Shown here piece after piece: positions 25,861 to 35,243 of a DNA stretch of 64,000 bases (position 1 is its first letter; each line of letters starts with the position of its first letter). Origin of the DNA: Magnetospira sp. QH-2 (lineage in GTDB: Bacteria; Pseudomonadota; Alphaproteobacteria; Rhodospirillales; Magnetospiraceae); the NCBI RefSeq assembly GCF_000968135.1, contig NZ_FO538765.1, positions 186,001-250,000 on the forward strand, given 5' to 3'. The translations under genes and the position numbers were made by a program. A model generated the notes under the pieces. That model was given only the letters and a program-made list of their open reading frames with translations, was not told where the DNA came from and searched no databases.

Positions 25861-27063
25861 ATGACACAGGCATCCATTGATGGACGCACCACGTTCCTGA
25901 GCAAGGAATCCGCCGGGGGTCTAGCCCTCATGGCCGCCGCCGTGGCTGCGTTGCTGGTCAGCAATTCCCCCCTGGCTGGAGCCTATGGCTCCCTGTTGGA
26001 GCTTCCGGTCACCGTTTCCATTGGTGCCTTGGGGATCGACAAGCCGTTGCTGCTTTGGGTCAATGATGGGTTGATGGCGATTTTCTTTTTCCTCGTCGGC
26101 CTGGAACTGAAACGCGAGGTGCTCGAAGGGCGGTTATCCTCATTCGACCGGGCGTCGTTGCCCTTCATCGCCGCCGTCGGCGGGATGCTGGTGCCGGCCC
26201 TGATCTATCTGGCGATCAATTCCGGTACCCCTGAAAACGCCGTCGGTTGGGCCATTCCCGCCGCCACGGACATTGCCTTCGCGCTTGGTATCCTGGCCTT
26301 GATGGGACCCTCGGTTCCGGTGGCCTTGAAAGTCTTTTTGCTGGGGATCGCCATCATCGACGACCTGGGCGCCATCATCGCCATTGCCTTGTTCTATACC
26401 GACAATCTCTCTTGGCAGTCATTGGTTTTGGGAGGTGTCGGCTTGGCCACCCTGGCGGCCATGAACCGGTTCGGCGTCAAGCGGATCGCGCCCTATGCCT
26501 TGATCGGTCTGCTGGTCTGGGTCGGCGTTTTGAAGTCCGGCGTGCATGCCACCTTGGCCGGGGTCCTGGTGGCCCTGACCATTCCCATGCGGGACAACGC
26601 CGGAAAGGCCATATTGGAGAAGGTCGAGCACGGACTCCATCCCTGGGTCGGTTTCTTCATCATGCCGGTGTTCGCCTTTGCCAACGCGGGCGTCTCACTG
26701 GCCGGTCTGTCGCTGACCCAGCTCATGGCACCGTTGCCCCTGGGCATCGCCTTGGGCCTGTTCGTTGGCAAGCAGGTGGGCGTCATGGGCTTTACCTGGC
26801 TCGGTGTCAAATCGGGTCTCTGCCGATTGCCGGACGGCATGGGCTGGAAAGAAGTTTACGGCGTCGCCTGCCTGACCGGCATCGGCTTCACCATGAGCCT
26901 GTTTATCGGAACCCTGGCCTTTGAATCCCCCGAGCAACTGAATGCTGTCCGCATGGGCGTTGTCATCGCCTCGGTGCTCTCCGGTTGCCTGGGAACCATT
27001 GTTCTGCGCCGCGTTCTCGCTCAGACCACCCGCCTCCCCCGAGGCGCCGTCACCAGTCTTTAG
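25861..27063 (+). CDS. nhaA: Na+/H+ antiporter NhaA
   Basis: This is a 400-aa inner-membrane antiporter started at MTQASIDGRTTFL; an in-frame extension from 25741 lies in the regulatory gap. NhaA hallmarks are NDGLMAIFFFLVGLELKRE, PAATDIAFALGILAL, and IIDDLGAIIAIALFYT with the paired aspartates that carry Na+/H+, then MPVFAFANAGVSL and CLTGIGFTMSLFIG. It exports Na+ in exchange for protons. It is followed 34 bp later by a universal stress protein gene, an apparent two-gene stress operon. Confidence 0.95.
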   Translation: MTQASIDGRTTFLSKESAGGLALMAAAVAALLVSNSPLAGAYGSLLELPVTVSIGALGIDKPLLLWVNDGLMAIFFFLVGLELKREVLEGRLSSFDRASLPFIAAVGGMLVPALIYLAINSGTPENAVGWAIPAATDIAFALGILALMGPSVPVALKVFLLGIAIIDDLGAIIAIALFYTDNLSWQSLVLGGVGLATLAAMNRFGVKRIAPYALIGLLVWVGVLKSGVHATLAGVLVALTIPMRDNAGKAILEKVEHGLHPWVGFFIMPVFAFANAGVSLAGLSLTQLMAPLPLGIALGLFVGKQVGVMGFTWLGVKSGLCRLPDGMGWKEVYGVACLTGIGFTMSLFIGTLAFESPEQLNAVRMGVVIASVLSGCLGTIVLRRVLAQTTRLPRGAVTSL

Positions 27064-27097
27064 CCCCACAACCGACGTCAACGGAAAGGACACTCAG

Positions 27098-28009
27098 ATG
27101 AAACGGTTTAAGAACATACTTGTGGTCTACGACCTGTCTCCTGGCAGCGATGAAACCCTGCAACGGGCCATCGATCTTGCCGGTCGCAATGCCGCCAAGC
27201 TGAGGCTCCTATGTGTCATCGATCCCGCCGCTCAAGGATGGGAGATGTTTGGCGAGCGGGAGCGGATGATCCAGCGGATCGCCGACAGTATTCCATTACC
27301 GGAGCACTCCAAGTCGATGAGTGTCCGTCTTGGGCCCCCAGCCGAACAGATCCTTGATGAAGCCAAAACCATCCGGGCGGAGCTGATCATTACTTCCGAC
27401 ACGTCCTCGGGCTACTACACCCAGGTGCTGGGGCTTGATGCGACCACCGAGGTCATGCGCCATGCGCTCTGTCCGGTGTGGGTGGTGCGTCCCGCCTCCG
27501 ACAGCGGATACCACCGTATCGTCGCGGCCGTGAACGCGGGCCGGGTGGATGCCTTGACCTGCCCGGCCAATCGGCGGATTTTGGAATTGTCCCGTTCCCT
27601 GGCCGAACTGGAAAATGCCGAACTGCATGTGGTCTACGCCTGGGACTACAACGGGTCGGAAAAGGATATGATGGGATCCGAACAGCCGCCCGGTCAGTTC
27701 GAGGAATACTCGGAAATGGCGCGCCTGCGGAATCTCGACAAGCTGATCATCCTGGTCCGCAACGTGCTGGGCGATCCGCTGAACTGCACCCCGGTGGCGG
27801 TGCAAGGGGAGCCCGGCACGGTGGTCATCGACTATGCCAAGACCTCGGGTGCCGACCTGCTGGTCACCGACGGCAAACTGGGCGGGCCGATTATTTCCGC
27901 CCTGGTCGAAACCCATGCGACTCAGTTGCTGAGAAAGTCATCTTGTTCAGTGCTGTTTGCCCGCCCGCATGTTTATGAGGTGGTCCAAGGCACCAGCGCG
28001 GCGGCCTGA
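27098..28009 (+). CDS. Universal stress protein with two Usp domains (UspE-like)
   Basis: This is a 303-aa protein with GGAAAGGA upstream of the ATG. Domain 1 (about 1-140) opens with FKNILVVYDLSPGSDETLQRAIDLA and ends TEVMRHALCPVWVVRP. Domain 2 (about 145-295) ends ALVETHATQLLRKSSCSVLFARP. The double-domain architecture is that of UspE-type proteins. A cytoplasmic stress-survival role is expected. The classical ATP-binding Gly pattern is not obvious in either half. Confidence 0.88.
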   Translation: MKRFKNILVVYDLSPGSDETLQRAIDLAGRNAAKLRLLCVIDPAAQGWEMFGERERMIQRIADSIPLPEHSKSMSVRLGPPAEQILDEAKTIRAELIITSDTSSGYYTQVLGLDATTEVMRHALCPVWVVRPASDSGYHRIVAAVNAGRVDALTCPANRRILELSRSLAELENAELHVVYAWDYNGSEKDMMGSEQPPGQFEEYSEMARLRNLDKLIILVRNVLGDPLNCTPVAVQGEPGTVVIDYAKTSGADLLVTDGKLGGPIISALVETHATQLLRKSSCSVLFARPHVYEVVQGTSAAA

Positions 28010-28066
28010 CCTCGCACCGCGCAAGGCACGGCCGGAGTCTGTCATCGGCCGGATGAGTGGCGGAGA

Positions 28067-29173
28067 TCACCCCAGTTCGATGGTGTCTCCGTCCTCCTCC
28101 TCGGGCTCGGGCTCCGGCTCTGTTTGGCGCAGCAAGGTATCCATTTTCGGCGCTGAATCTTCGATCTTCTGAATGTTTTCGATACCCTGGCGGATCTCGC
28201 TCATGATGAACTCCGAGCGCCGGATCGGCCCTCCCAGGTTGGGATCGGGAAACAGGAAGTTCCAGATACTCATTTTCACGCTGAGACCACAGAGAATCCC
28301 GCCGATGGTGGTGTGGTAGGTCTCAACCAGATGCTTCACCCCGTCGAAGCGTTCCGCCGACATGTCGTCCCACATGTGCTGGCTGGCGTTCTCGAACTCC
28401 TTGAACCGTCCCTTCACCGCCCGGGTCACCCGCTTGATGGTGGTGGAGATGACCTTCGAAGCCTGCATGAAGGTATGGTCGCTCTTGAGCTGATAGTTGT
28501 TGCGCAGGTCGATGAGCGAATCCAGGAAGTCCTCAATGATCGGCTCGATACGGTCCAGACATTGGTGATAATAGGACAGGGACAAAAAGATATCGCCGTA
28601 GTCCTCCAGGAAGGTCGGCACCTCCATGATGCCAATGCCCAGGGTATCGGCCATCATCTGTAGATTCTTGCGCGCCTTGGACACATCCGGGTCGCGGAAA
28701 AGGGCGACCAGACCTTCCATGGACTCGATATTCTGGGCCTCCGATCCATAGATCTCCTTGATCAATGGTCGGGTGAACTTGGTCATGTACTCGGTCAGTT
28801 CGCGGTTTTTTTCCGGTGTCAGCTGCAAGTGCTTGTTGTTGGTCACCGAGATGCCCTGCTCGCGCAGCAAGACCCGCAGGCTGTACACGTCGTAGGAAGG
28901 CATCAAGGCCAGGCGCCGCAGCATGGCCAGGTCCGAGGTCTCGCCTTCCCAGCCGAATTCAGTGGACAGATCTTCCACATCCAACTGCCCGCTGCCTGCC
29001 TGGCGGTCGTGGAACACCTCGATGACGCTTTGCAGGCGCACATTCTTGATCAACCGGGCCTGCACCAGGGCCGGGGTCTGCAAGGGCAGGATTTTCAGGG
29101 GCAGGACGAACAGGGAATCCTGGTCGCTGTCACCGAATAGGTCGGATACGGTAAGGGCGGATTGATCGGCCAT
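28067..29173 (-). CDS. Conserved hypothetical soluble protein
   Basis: This is a 368-aa protein started at MADQSALTVSDLFG (an ATG 12 codons earlier is possible). No signal peptide or membrane segment. The body is mainly helical with segments such as LPLKILPLQTPALVQARLIKNVRLQSVIEVF near the N-terminus and FLEDYGDIFLSLSYYHQCLDRIEPIIEDFLDSLIDLRNNYQ in the centre. The C-terminus is acidic and Glu/Pro-rich. No catalytic motif is recognised. It is divergent from truA and convergent with the usp gene. Confidence 0.75.
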   Translation of the reverse strand: MADQSALTVSDLFGDSDQDSLFVLPLKILPLQTPALVQARLIKNVRLQSVIEVFHDRQAGSGQLDVEDLSTEFGWEGETSDLAMLRRLALMPSYDVYSLRVLLREQGISVTNNKHLQLTPEKNRELTEYMTKFTRPLIKEIYGSEAQNIESMEGLVALFRDPDVSKARKNLQMMADTLGIGIMEVPTFLEDYGDIFLSLSYYHQCLDRIEPIIEDFLDSLIDLRNNYQLKSDHTFMQASKVISTTIKRVTRAVKGRFKEFENASQHMWDDMSAERFDGVKHLVETYHTTIGGILCGLSVKMSIWNFLFPDPNLGGPIRRSEFIMSEIRQGIENIQKIEDSAPKMDTLLRQTEPEPEPEEEDGDTIELG

Positions 29174-29314
29174 GATATCGGGCGGAGTCTCCCTCGGATT
29201 TCGTGGCAACGTACCACGGTCGACCGGTCAACCGAAAAACGTCTTTTCTTTCCCGACCGGTTGCGGTCATTTTACCCTTCCCGCCGCAGAATTCGAGAGA
29301 AGAAGTTCCAAGTT

Positions 29315-30055
29315 ATGCCCAGATACCGATTGCTATTGGAATATGACGGCTCGGCCTTCGTGGGTTGGCAGCGCCAGGTCAACGGCCTGGGTGTGCAACA
29401 GGCCCTAGAAGAAGCCGCGGAAATCCTCGACGGTCAGCCCGTTGCGGTCTTTGCCGCCGGGCGCACCGACGCCGGTGTACATGCCACTGGTCAAGTCAGC
29501 CACATGGATTTGAACAGGGACATGCCCGCGAACAGGCTCATGGCGGCGTTGAATTTCCATCTACGAGGCAGACCCGTGGCCGTTCTCGAGGCGGCGCGGG
29601 TAACGGACGACAGATTCCATGCCCGATTCTCGGCGGTGGGTCGGGCTTATCTCTATCGTATTCTCAATCGTCGCGCGCCGGCCGTTCTGGAGCGTCGGCG
29701 AGTCTGGTGGGTACCGGCACGTCTGGACGTGGAAGCCATGCATGAAGCCGCCCAGTTGCTGGTCGGGCACCATGATTTCTCCAGTTTCCGCGCCACCCAT
29801 TGTCAGGCCAATTCACCGGTCAAGACCCTGGACCGGCTCGACGTTTTCCGCAGCGGAGAGGAAATCCATGTCATCGCCGAGGCCCGCTCGTTCCTGCATC
29901 ATCAGGTGCGCAACATGGTCGGCAGCCTGCGATGGATCGGCGACGGCAAATGGTCGGCGGATGACCTCAAGGCGGCGCTGGCGGCAGCGAACCGCGCCGC
30001 TGGCGGCCCGACGGCACCGGCGGACGGGCTTTATCTCACCCGGGTGGACTACTGA
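29315..30055 (+). CDS. truA: tRNA pseudouridine(38-40) synthase
   Basis: This is a 246-aa enzyme that makes pseudouridine in the tRNA anticodon stem-loop. It has YRLLLEYDGSAFVGWQRQ at the start, the catalytic Asp in AGRTDAGVHATGQV, RAYLYRI, and FLHHQVRNMVGSL near the C-terminus. The start at 29315 gives the conserved MPRYRLLLEYDG opening; an upstream in-frame extension from 29162 is not conserved. It overlaps the convergent membrane-protein gene by 7 bp. Confidence 0.95.
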   Translation: MPRYRLLLEYDGSAFVGWQRQVNGLGVQQALEEAAEILDGQPVAVFAAGRTDAGVHATGQVSHMDLNRDMPANRLMAALNFHLRGRPVAVLEAARVTDDRFHARFSAVGRAYLYRILNRRAPAVLERRRVWWVPARLDVEAMHEAAQLLVGHHDFSSFRATHCQANSPVKTLDRLDVFRSGEEIHVIAEARSFLHHQVRNMVGSLRWIGDGKWSADDLKAALAAANRAAGGPTAPADGLYLTRVDY

Positions 30056-30630
30056 ATGGGAACAGGGGATCGCGCGGTAATGTCGATTATCGTATTGATC
30101 ACCACCGACAGCACCAGATCCAGGATCACCACCCCTACCGCCGTGGTCAGCGGCACTTCCAAGGCCGCATAGGCAATGAACCCCGAATAAAACAGCACGA
30201 TGCCCAAAGCGATCAGACTCAGCATGGCCGCCAGATCAGCAGGCAGAATGCCGAATCCGGCCAGAATGACAATGGGCAGATACAAGGCGTTCTGTAAGAC
30301 CTGGGCCCAGTTGTAAGCGACAATATGGCGCAGATAGTGGTGACGGCAGCCCAGGATTCCGGTCATGTGATACATGACCAGCGGAAACAGCACCCAGGAA
30401 ATCACATAGGCTTCGGCTTCCAGGACGAGAAAGCCCAGGAACGGCGCCTCGGTTTCCTGAGCCAGCAGCAAAACGTAAACGATATAGAGCGGCGCCACCA
30501 AAATGGCCGCGCGGAATGAATGCCAGAAGCCATGCAGGCTGTCATCGAGCCAGTTCAGGCCGTCCCGGTCCCCATGGGCCAGACGCCAGGCGCCATAGAG
30601 GCCATAGGAAATGTTGGCCGGGGCACTCAC
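30049..30630 (-). CDS. Integral membrane protein, Yip1-like
   Basis: This is a 193-aa protein with a GTG start overlapping the dapE stop (GTGA). There are four or five membrane helices ([92 protein letters not shown]). The overall pattern recalls Yip1-domain proteins, a weak match. Translational coupling to dapE is clear, but a functional link is not. Confidence 0.68.
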   Translation of the reverse strand: MSAPANISYGLYGAWRLAHGDRDGLNWLDDSLHGFWHSFRAAILVAPLYIVYVLLLAQETEAPFLGFLVLEAEAYVISWVLFPLVMYHMTGILGCRHHYLRHIVAYNWAQVLQNALYLPIVILAGFGILPADLAAMLSLIALGIVLFYSGFIAYAALEVPLTTAVGVVILDLVLSVVINTIIDITARSPVPIQ

Positions 30631-31796
30631 GCCTTTTGATCCGGGAAATAGCCGTCGAGGATGGCCTCGTAGATGTCGGTGAGCTGAGTGATGGTTTCCA
30701 CCGGCACCCGTTCGTCCACCTTATGCATGGTCTGACCCACCAGCCCGAACTCGGCCACCGGGCAGAAATTCTTGATGAAGCGGGCATCCGACGTGCCGCC
30801 GCTGGTGGACAGTTCCGGGCGTCTTCCCGTTACCCGCTCCACCGCATCGGCCATCAAGGTGGAGAGTTCCCCCGGCGGGGTCAGGAAGGCGTCGCCGCTG
30901 CGCTGCACGGCGAGGTCGAAGCGGTCCGGGGCTTCTTCTTGCAGAATCTCCCGCGCCCAGGCTTCCAGGCTGTCCAGGGTATGTAGATCATTGAAGCGGA
31001 TGTTGAAGGTCGCCTTGGCGGTGGCCGGGATGACGTTGGTCGCCGGGTTGCCCACATCGACGGTCGTCACCTGCAAGCTACTGGGCTGAAAGTGATCGGT
31101 ACCTTCGTCCAGCGGCTCCACCAGTCGGGCCAGCACCTTCAACAGACGATGCACCGGGTTGTCGGCCAGATGAGGATAGGCCGCATGGCCCTGGGTACCG
31201 TTGATGGTGATGAATCCGGACAGGGATCCGCGGCGGCCAATTTTTATCATGTCCCCCAAATCACGGGGGTTGGTCGGCTCGCCCACCAGACTGGCATCGA
31301 GGGTTTCGCCCTGGTCGGCCAGCCAGTCGAGCATCTTCACCGTGCCATTGACCGAGGGTCCTTCCTCGTCGCCGGTAATCAGGAACGAAATGGAGCCGCC
31401 GAAGTCCTTCCCCCGGCGCGCGATGAAGCGCGAGACGGCGGCGGTAAAGGCGGCCACCGCGCCCTTCATGTCGGCGGCGCCGCGTCCGTGCAGCATGCCG
31501 GATTCATCGATGGTGCCAGAGAAGGGATTGTGGGTCCAAGCCCCCGTGTCGCCCTCGGGCACCACGTCCGTATGTCCGGCGAAACAGAAGTTGCGCCCCG
31601 TCGTGCCCAGTCGGGCGTAGAGGTTGTCCACGTCCGGCGTGTCCAGATCGCTGAACGGGAGCCGGGTGCAGACAAACCCCAGGCCTTCCAGGGTCCGCTG
31701 CAACAGGTCCAGCGCCCCGCCTTCGGCGGGGGTGACGCTGGGGCAGCGGATCAGCCCCTGGGCCAAGACGATGGGATCGACGCTCCCGGCGGTCAT
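30627..31796 (-). CDS. dapE: Succinyl-diaminopimelate desuccinylase
   Basis: This is a 389-aa M20-family metalloenzyme in lysine/meso-diaminopimelate synthesis, cleaving N-succinyl-LL-DAP. Metal ligands are visible in [12 protein letters not shown] (His/Asp), [23 protein letters not shown] (catalytic Glu pair), GEPTNP and, near the C-terminus, GQTMHKVDE. Length is normal. It lies 4 bp after dapD in the same direction, so it is part of a dapD-dapE operon that supplies cell-wall DAP. Confidence 0.96.
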   Translation of the reverse strand: MTAGSVDPIVLAQGLIRCPSVTPAEGGALDLLQRTLEGLGFVCTRLPFSDLDTPDVDNLYARLGTTGRNFCFAGHTDVVPEGDTGAWTHNPFSGTIDESGMLHGRGAADMKGAVAAFTAAVSRFIARRGKDFGGSISFLITGDEEGPSVNGTVKMLDWLADQGETLDASLVGEPTNPRDLGDMIKIGRRGSLSGFITINGTQGHAAYPHLADNPVHRLLKVLARLVEPLDEGTDHFQPSSLQVTTVDVGNPATNVIPATAKATFNIRFNDLHTLDSLEAWAREILQEEAPDRFDLAVQRSGDAFLTPPGELSTLMADAVERVTGRRPELSTSGGTSDARFIKNFCPVAEFGLVGQTMHKVDERVPVETITQLTDIYEAILDGYFPDQKA

Positions 31797-31800
31797 GGCG

Positions 31801-32649
31801 TCAGTCGCGCAATAGGTCGTTGATGGAGGTCTTCGACCGGGTGCGTTCGTCGACGCGTTTGACGATCACGGCACAATAGAGGTTCGGGCCGGGCTGACCA
31901 TCGGGCAGCGGCTTGCCGGGCATGGTGCCGGACACCACCACCGAATAGGCGGGCACGCGACCATAGAAGACCTCGCCGGTGGTGCGGTCGACGATCTTGG
32001 TGGAAGCGCCGATATAGACGCCCATGGAAAGCACCGAGCCCTCTTCGACGATGACGCCCTCGGCCACCTCGGCACGGGCACCGATGAAGCAGTCGTCCTC
32101 GATGATCACCGGGCCAGCCTGCAAGGGTTCAAGCACCCCGCCGATGCCGGCGCCGCCGGAGATATGCACGTTCTTGCCGATCTGAGCGCAGGAGCCGACG
32201 GTGGCCCAGGTATCGATCATCGAGCCTTCGTCCACATAGGCGCCCAGGTTCAAGAAGCAGGGCAAAAGGACAGCGGTCGGGGCGATATAGGCCGACTTGC
32301 GGACCACGCAGCCCGGCACGGCGCGGAAACCGGCATCGCGGAAGCGGGCCTCGTTCCAGCCGACGAACTTGGACGGCACCTTGTCCCACCAGACGGCGCC
32401 GCCGGGGGCACCGTCGATGATTTCCATGTCGTTGAGCCGGAACGACAACAGCACGGCTTTTTTGAGCCACTGATTGACCGTCCATTGGCCCACGTCCTGG
32501 CGCTCGGCGACCCGCGCCTCGCCGGAATCCATCATCTCCAGGGCCTTGTTCACCGCGTCGCGCACGTCGCCGGTGGTGTCAAAGGAGATGGCGTCCCGGT
32601 CTTCCCAGGCCGCATCGATGACTTTCTGTAATTCCAAGGTATTCATCAT
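31801..32649 (-). CDS. dapD: Tetrahydrodipicolinate N-succinyltransferase
   Basis: This is a 282-aa left-handed beta-helix acyltransferase that succinylates tetrahydrodipicolinate. It has the helical N-terminal domain, then hexapeptide-type stretches: [42 protein letters not shown] and [23 protein letters not shown] at 32649 or the adjacent one at 32646 may serve as start. It is the first gene of the dap operon. Succinylase-branch DAP synthesis follows from dapD and dapE together. Confidence 0.96.
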   Translation of the reverse strand: MMNTLELQKVIDAAWEDRDAISFDTTGDVRDAVNKALEMMDSGEARVAERQDVGQWTVNQWLKKAVLLSFRLNDMEIIDGAPGGAVWWDKVPSKFVGWNEARFRDAGFRAVPGCVVRKSAYIAPTAVLLPCFLNLGAYVDEGSMIDTWATVGSCAQIGKNVHISGGAGIGGVLEPLQAGPVIIEDDCFIGARAEVAEGVIVEEGSVLSMGVYIGASTKIVDRTTGEVFYGRVPAYSVVVSGTMPGKPLPDGQPGPNLYCAVIVKRVDERTRSKTSINDLLRD

Positions 32650-32737
32650 TTCCGTCCCACGTTCTTCGGAATCATTCGAATTTGGCGCGCACCATGCGTC
32701 ACAGGGGGGCGGAAGTCAATGGGGGCGGGAGCCGAGA

Positions 32738-33433
32738 TTACACGACAGCCACCCCCGCCAACCAGGCCGACAGGTCATCGGTGGCGTGGTGGATATGGTC
32801 TTCGTGATGGCCGTCTCGGCCGAAGTCGGAACCGGTGTCGATCCAAAGGGTGGTCATGCCCAGGGCATGGGCCGGGATCAGGTTGCGGGCCATGTCCTCG
32901 ACCATCACCGTGTCTGTTGGCGCGATGCCGTGGCGGCGGATCAAGGCGTCATAGACTTCCGGGGCGGGCTTGGGCACGAAGTCGGCGGCGAAAATGTCGA
33001 ACACCGCCTCGAATTGGTCGCGGATGCCCAATCGCGCCATCACCCGGTCGGCATGGGGCTCGTCGGCATTGGTGAAGATGATCTTGCGCCCCGGCAGGGC
33101 GGCCAGGGCCTTTTCCAGGCGCGTGTCGCGATCAATGACCGACAAATCAATATCATGGACGAAATCCAGAAAATCATGGGGATCGATATGATGGCGGTTC
33201 ATCAGTCCGCGCAGGGTGGTGCCGTAGTCGCGGAAGTATTGCTTTTGGACTTTGAAAGCCTGGTCCTCGGGCAGATCGAGCAGTCGGGCAATATAGGCCT
33301 TCATCAACACGTCGATCTGATCGAACAATTTGGCCGAGTGGTGATACAGCGTGTTATCCAAGTCAAACACCCAGCATCCCGCTTCACGCAGGCCATGGGG
33401 ATAGGGCAAGGGACTGTGGACGATTTGGCTCAT
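32738..33433 (-). CDS. HAD-family pyrimidine 5'-nucleotidase-like phosphatase
   Basis: This is a 231-aa protein started at MSQIVHSP (ATG two codons earlier also possible). HAD motif I is WVFDLDNTLYHH, motif II IIFTNADEPHA, the motif III Lys in FVPKPAPEVY and motif IV VEDMARNL. The DLDNTLY motif and length match the Sdt1/pyrimidine 5'-nucleotidase subgroup, which dephosphorylates nucleotides in the cytoplasm. It is 88 bp upstream of dapD on the same strand. Confidence 0.85.
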   Translation of the reverse strand: MSQIVHSPLPYPHGLREAGCWVFDLDNTLYHHSAKLFDQIDVLMKAYIARLLDLPEDQAFKVQKQYFRDYGTTLRGLMNRHHIDPHDFLDFVHDIDLSVIDRDTRLEKALAALPGRKIIFTNADEPHADRVMARLGIRDQFEAVFDIFAADFVPKPAPEVYDALIRRHGIAPTDTVMVEDMARNLIPAHALGMTTLWIDTGSDFGRDGHHEDHIHHATDDLSAWLAGVAVV

Positions 33434-33539
33434 GGGCATTGATATAGGCCCATGCGCGAGCGGTGGGAAGCCTCAACCCTTGCCGCCGATGCTTCGGGCT
33501 TCTAAAATCGTTGGCAATTGGGACTTTTCAGAATCGCGA

Positions 33540-35243
33540 ATGCCGGGCATGCCCACCGACCCCCTTGCTTCCCCTATTGAGACCAAACCGTTACTCAGGA
33601 GTGCGGATCTGCGCGCGATGTTGGACGGACAAAGCGATCCGGCGCTGTTGCTCGACACGAAGGGCGCGGTGCTGGCCACCAACCCTCCCGGACAACGGAT
33701 CGTCAATGCCTTGGAGAGCGGCCACCCGACCGACTTCAAACCGCAAATCGTCGCCGCCATGCAGGGCAATGGCCCCTTGACCGGAAGCTACACATTCGAC
33801 GGCGATGACGAAGCGGCGCTGATACTGGAAGTGCAGATCCTGCCTTTGGCCCCACCGCACTTTTTGTTGCTGGGCCGCGATGTCACCTTGGAACGCAATC
33901 TGCGCGCCGCCTTGGTGGATTCCCGCGAGCGTTTCAAGGATCTGGTGGAAGCGTCGTCGGACTTCGCCTGGGAAGTGGGGCCGGAAGGACGCTTCGTCTA
34001 TGTATCGCCGCGCGGCGCCCTGGGCTTCGAGGCGGCCCGGTTGGTCGGCCATGCGCCGTCCGAATTGCTTAAAAAGGGTGGTGATTCGCGCAACCCTTTT
34101 GTCACCCGGGCGGAGGTGGAGGAAGCCGAGGTCTGGGTGCGACGGGCCGATGGCACCCGCGCCTGTCTGATCGTTACCGCCGTGCCGTTGCAGGCCGGAG
34201 ACGGGGCCTGGCGCGGCGCCCGGGGGGTTTGCCGCGATGTGACCTCCGAGCGGGAAAAGGATGCGGCCTTGGCCCGCGCCCATCAGCGGGAAAAGATCCT
34301 CAACAGTGTGGTTGGCGCCATCCGGGACGAAGTGGATCCCCAAGACATGTTGGACGTGGCCGCCCTGGCCACGGCGCAGGCCATATCTGCCGACGGAGTA
34401 CGCATCTACCGTGGCGATGAGCGCGACGGCTTTTATTTGGTCGCCGAACAGGGTACGCCTTCGAGCAACGAGGCGCTGGATGAGTTGGTGCGGAATGTGC
34501 ACGCCGATCACCGGGTGTTGGACAATAACGCCCATGGCCTGTCCATGCTCGCCGCCGCCACGCCTTATCGGCATCAGGTCAATGGCGCGATCTGTGTCTG
34601 GCGTGACGAGAAAGGGAACGCCTGGTCCGATGACGACCGCATTATCGCAGGCGATGTGGCCAATCGTCTGGGTATCGCCTTGGAGCAATTCTCCAACCAC
34701 GAGCGCATCCTCAAGCTATCACGCACCGACGGACTGACCGGACTGCTCAACCGCCGGGCCTTTTTTGAAGACGAACTGCCCCATCGTCTGCGCAAGTCGG
34801 GCAAACCGGGCGGCGGCGGTGCCCTGGTCTATGTGGACCTGGACAACTTCAAGCTGGTCAACGACGTACATGGCCATCAAGCGGGCGACGACGCGCTGCT
34901 CAAGGTCTGTGAAATACTCGATACCCACACCCGCGCCTCGGACCTGCTGGCCCGGCTGGGGGGTGATGAGTTCGTTCTATGGCTCGACCGCATGCCGCCC
35001 GATGTGGTGCGGCAACGGGTCGATGAACTGCATCATTCCGCGTTGGACCTGAAACCCCTGTCTGGAGACATGGCACGACCCTTGGGATTTTCCGTCGGCG
35101 TGGCCATATACGATCCGGCGGTCGAGGAAGGCATGGAAAGCCTGGTGGCGCGGGCCGACGCGGCCATGTACACGGTGAAGAATCGCGGCAAGGGCGGCAT
35201 CGAGATCTCCCTGCCCGGTGGTGGAGAAGGGGAAGCCTCATGA
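33540..35243 (+). CDS. PAS-GAF-GGDEF diguanylate cyclase
   Basis: This is a 567-aa protein; the ATG at 33540 is my choice, with 33489 and 33549 as alternatives. It is soluble. An N-terminal PAS-like segment (about 20-120) is followed by a second PAS (about 125-270: RFKDLVEASSDFAWEVGPEGRFVYVSP), a GAF-like domain (about 285-415) and a GGDEF domain (about 420-560) with SRTDGLTGLLNRRAFF, VDLDNFKLVNDVHGHQAGD and the active-site loop RLGGDEFVLW. The catalytic residues are intact, so it should make cyclic-di-GMP. Its stop overlaps the DUF2336 start (ATGA). Confidence 0.9.
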   Translation: MPGMPTDPLASPIETKPLLRSADLRAMLDGQSDPALLLDTKGAVLATNPPGQRIVNALESGHPTDFKPQIVAAMQGNGPLTGSYTFDGDDEAALILEVQILPLAPPHFLLLGRDVTLERNLRAALVDSRERFKDLVEASSDFAWEVGPEGRFVYVSPRGALGFEAARLVGHAPSELLKKGGDSRNPFVTRAEVEEAEVWVRRADGTRACLIVTAVPLQAGDGAWRGARGVCRDVTSEREKDAALARAHQREKILNSVVGAIRDEVDPQDMLDVAALATAQAISADGVRIYRGDERDGFYLVAEQGTPSSNEALDELVRNVHADHRVLDNNAHGLSMLAAATPYRHQVNGAICVWRDEKGNAWSDDDRIIAGDVANRLGIALEQFSNHERILKLSRTDGLTGLLNRRAFFEDELPHRLRKSGKPGGGGALVYVDLDNFKLVNDVHGHQAGDDALLKVCEILDTHTRASDLLARLGGDEFVLWLDRMPPDVVRQRVDELHHSALDLKPLSGDMARPLGFSVGVAIYDPAVEEGMESLVARADAAMYTVKNRGKGGIEISLPGGGEGEAS